Positions 5,302-5,375 of a DNA stretch of 5,375 nucleotides are shown here, in pieces. The notes beneath the pieces were generated by a model that did not search any database, was not told the DNA's origin, and worked only from the letters and a program-made list of their open reading frames with translations. The stretch covers positions 1 through 5,375 of the forward strand of contig CAIRDL010000432.1 of NCBI GenBank assembly GCA_903877345.1. The letters are read 5' to 3'. Source of the stretch: an uncultured Oscillochloris sp. Lineage in GTDB: Bacteria; Chloroflexota; Chloroflexia; Chloroflexales; Chloroflexaceae. The position numbers were made by a program, and so were the translations under genes. The stretch's first letter is position 1, and every line of letters begins with the position of its first letter.

Positions 5302-5375
5302 TCACCTGGAAAAGGCCCACGTCATCCCATTGGGGCCAAAAAGGTAGAGAAAGTTGCTGCCCTGCATGTAGACGA
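5302..5375 (-). CDS. Probable C-terminal end of a convergent gene (partial)
   Basis: On the minus strand, 23 codons run from the window edge to a TGA at 5302-5304. The peptide contains YMQGSNFLYLFGPNG and then MTWAFSR at its end. This frame has strong third-position G/C bias (18 of 23 codons). A competing + strand frame is only about half G/C at third positions. I do not recognise the family and assign no function. It would be convergent with clpB, and the hairpin repeats between them would end both transcripts. A second open minus frame ending at 5298-5300 is a less likely alternative. Confidence 0.4.
   Translation of the reverse strand, partial: VYMQGSNFLYLFGPNGMTWAFSR

Overview
This window looks like a chromosomal segment of a moderately GC-rich bacterium. 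The long ClpB, the repeat-laden intergenic spaces and the Wzt-type exporter ATPase are compatible with the phylum Chloroflexota (perhaps Chloroflexales). That placement is an impression from protein and repeat style, not from a search. I see no rRNA, tRNA, CRISPR array, transposase or phage gene.

Layout. Bases 1-91 are a perfect tandem array of the heptamer ACGCATC (13 copies). It ends 12 bases before the start codon of a + strand gene (104-1339) for a Wzt-type polysaccharide-export ATPase with the C-terminal carbohydrate-recognition-like domain. Converging on it, 22 bases away, is a minus-strand gene (1362-1817) for a YiaA-like four-helix membrane protein with two YiaAB repeats and an unusual proline-rich tail. 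From 1818 to 2434 there is no convincing gene. This stretch holds a possible promoter for yiaA, seven and a half copies of a 21-bp tandem repeat with an internal dyad (2067-2225), a REP-like folded element (2261-2328), and a compact clpB control region. The control region has a 34-bp interrupted palindrome (2362-2395) abutting an extended -10 box and a strong ribosome binding site. The + strand gene clpB (2435-5023, 862 aa) is complete, with every expected motif. Downstream of it, 5036-5301 is a chain of three large inverted-repeat structures, the last containing a perfect 28-bp palindrome. From 5302 to the right edge, the minus strand probably carries the last 23 codons of a convergent gene.

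How the parts relate. The three clear genes do not form an operon or pathway: cell-surface polysaccharide export, an uncharacterised membrane protein, and the DnaK-partner disaggregase ClpB. They are separate transcription units in alternating orientations. The protein-coding content is ordinary. What deserves attention is the non-coding DNA: two different tandem arrays, a REP-like element, a candidate non-CIRCE operator in front of clpB, and the nested hairpins after it. I do not see a novel multi-gene system here.
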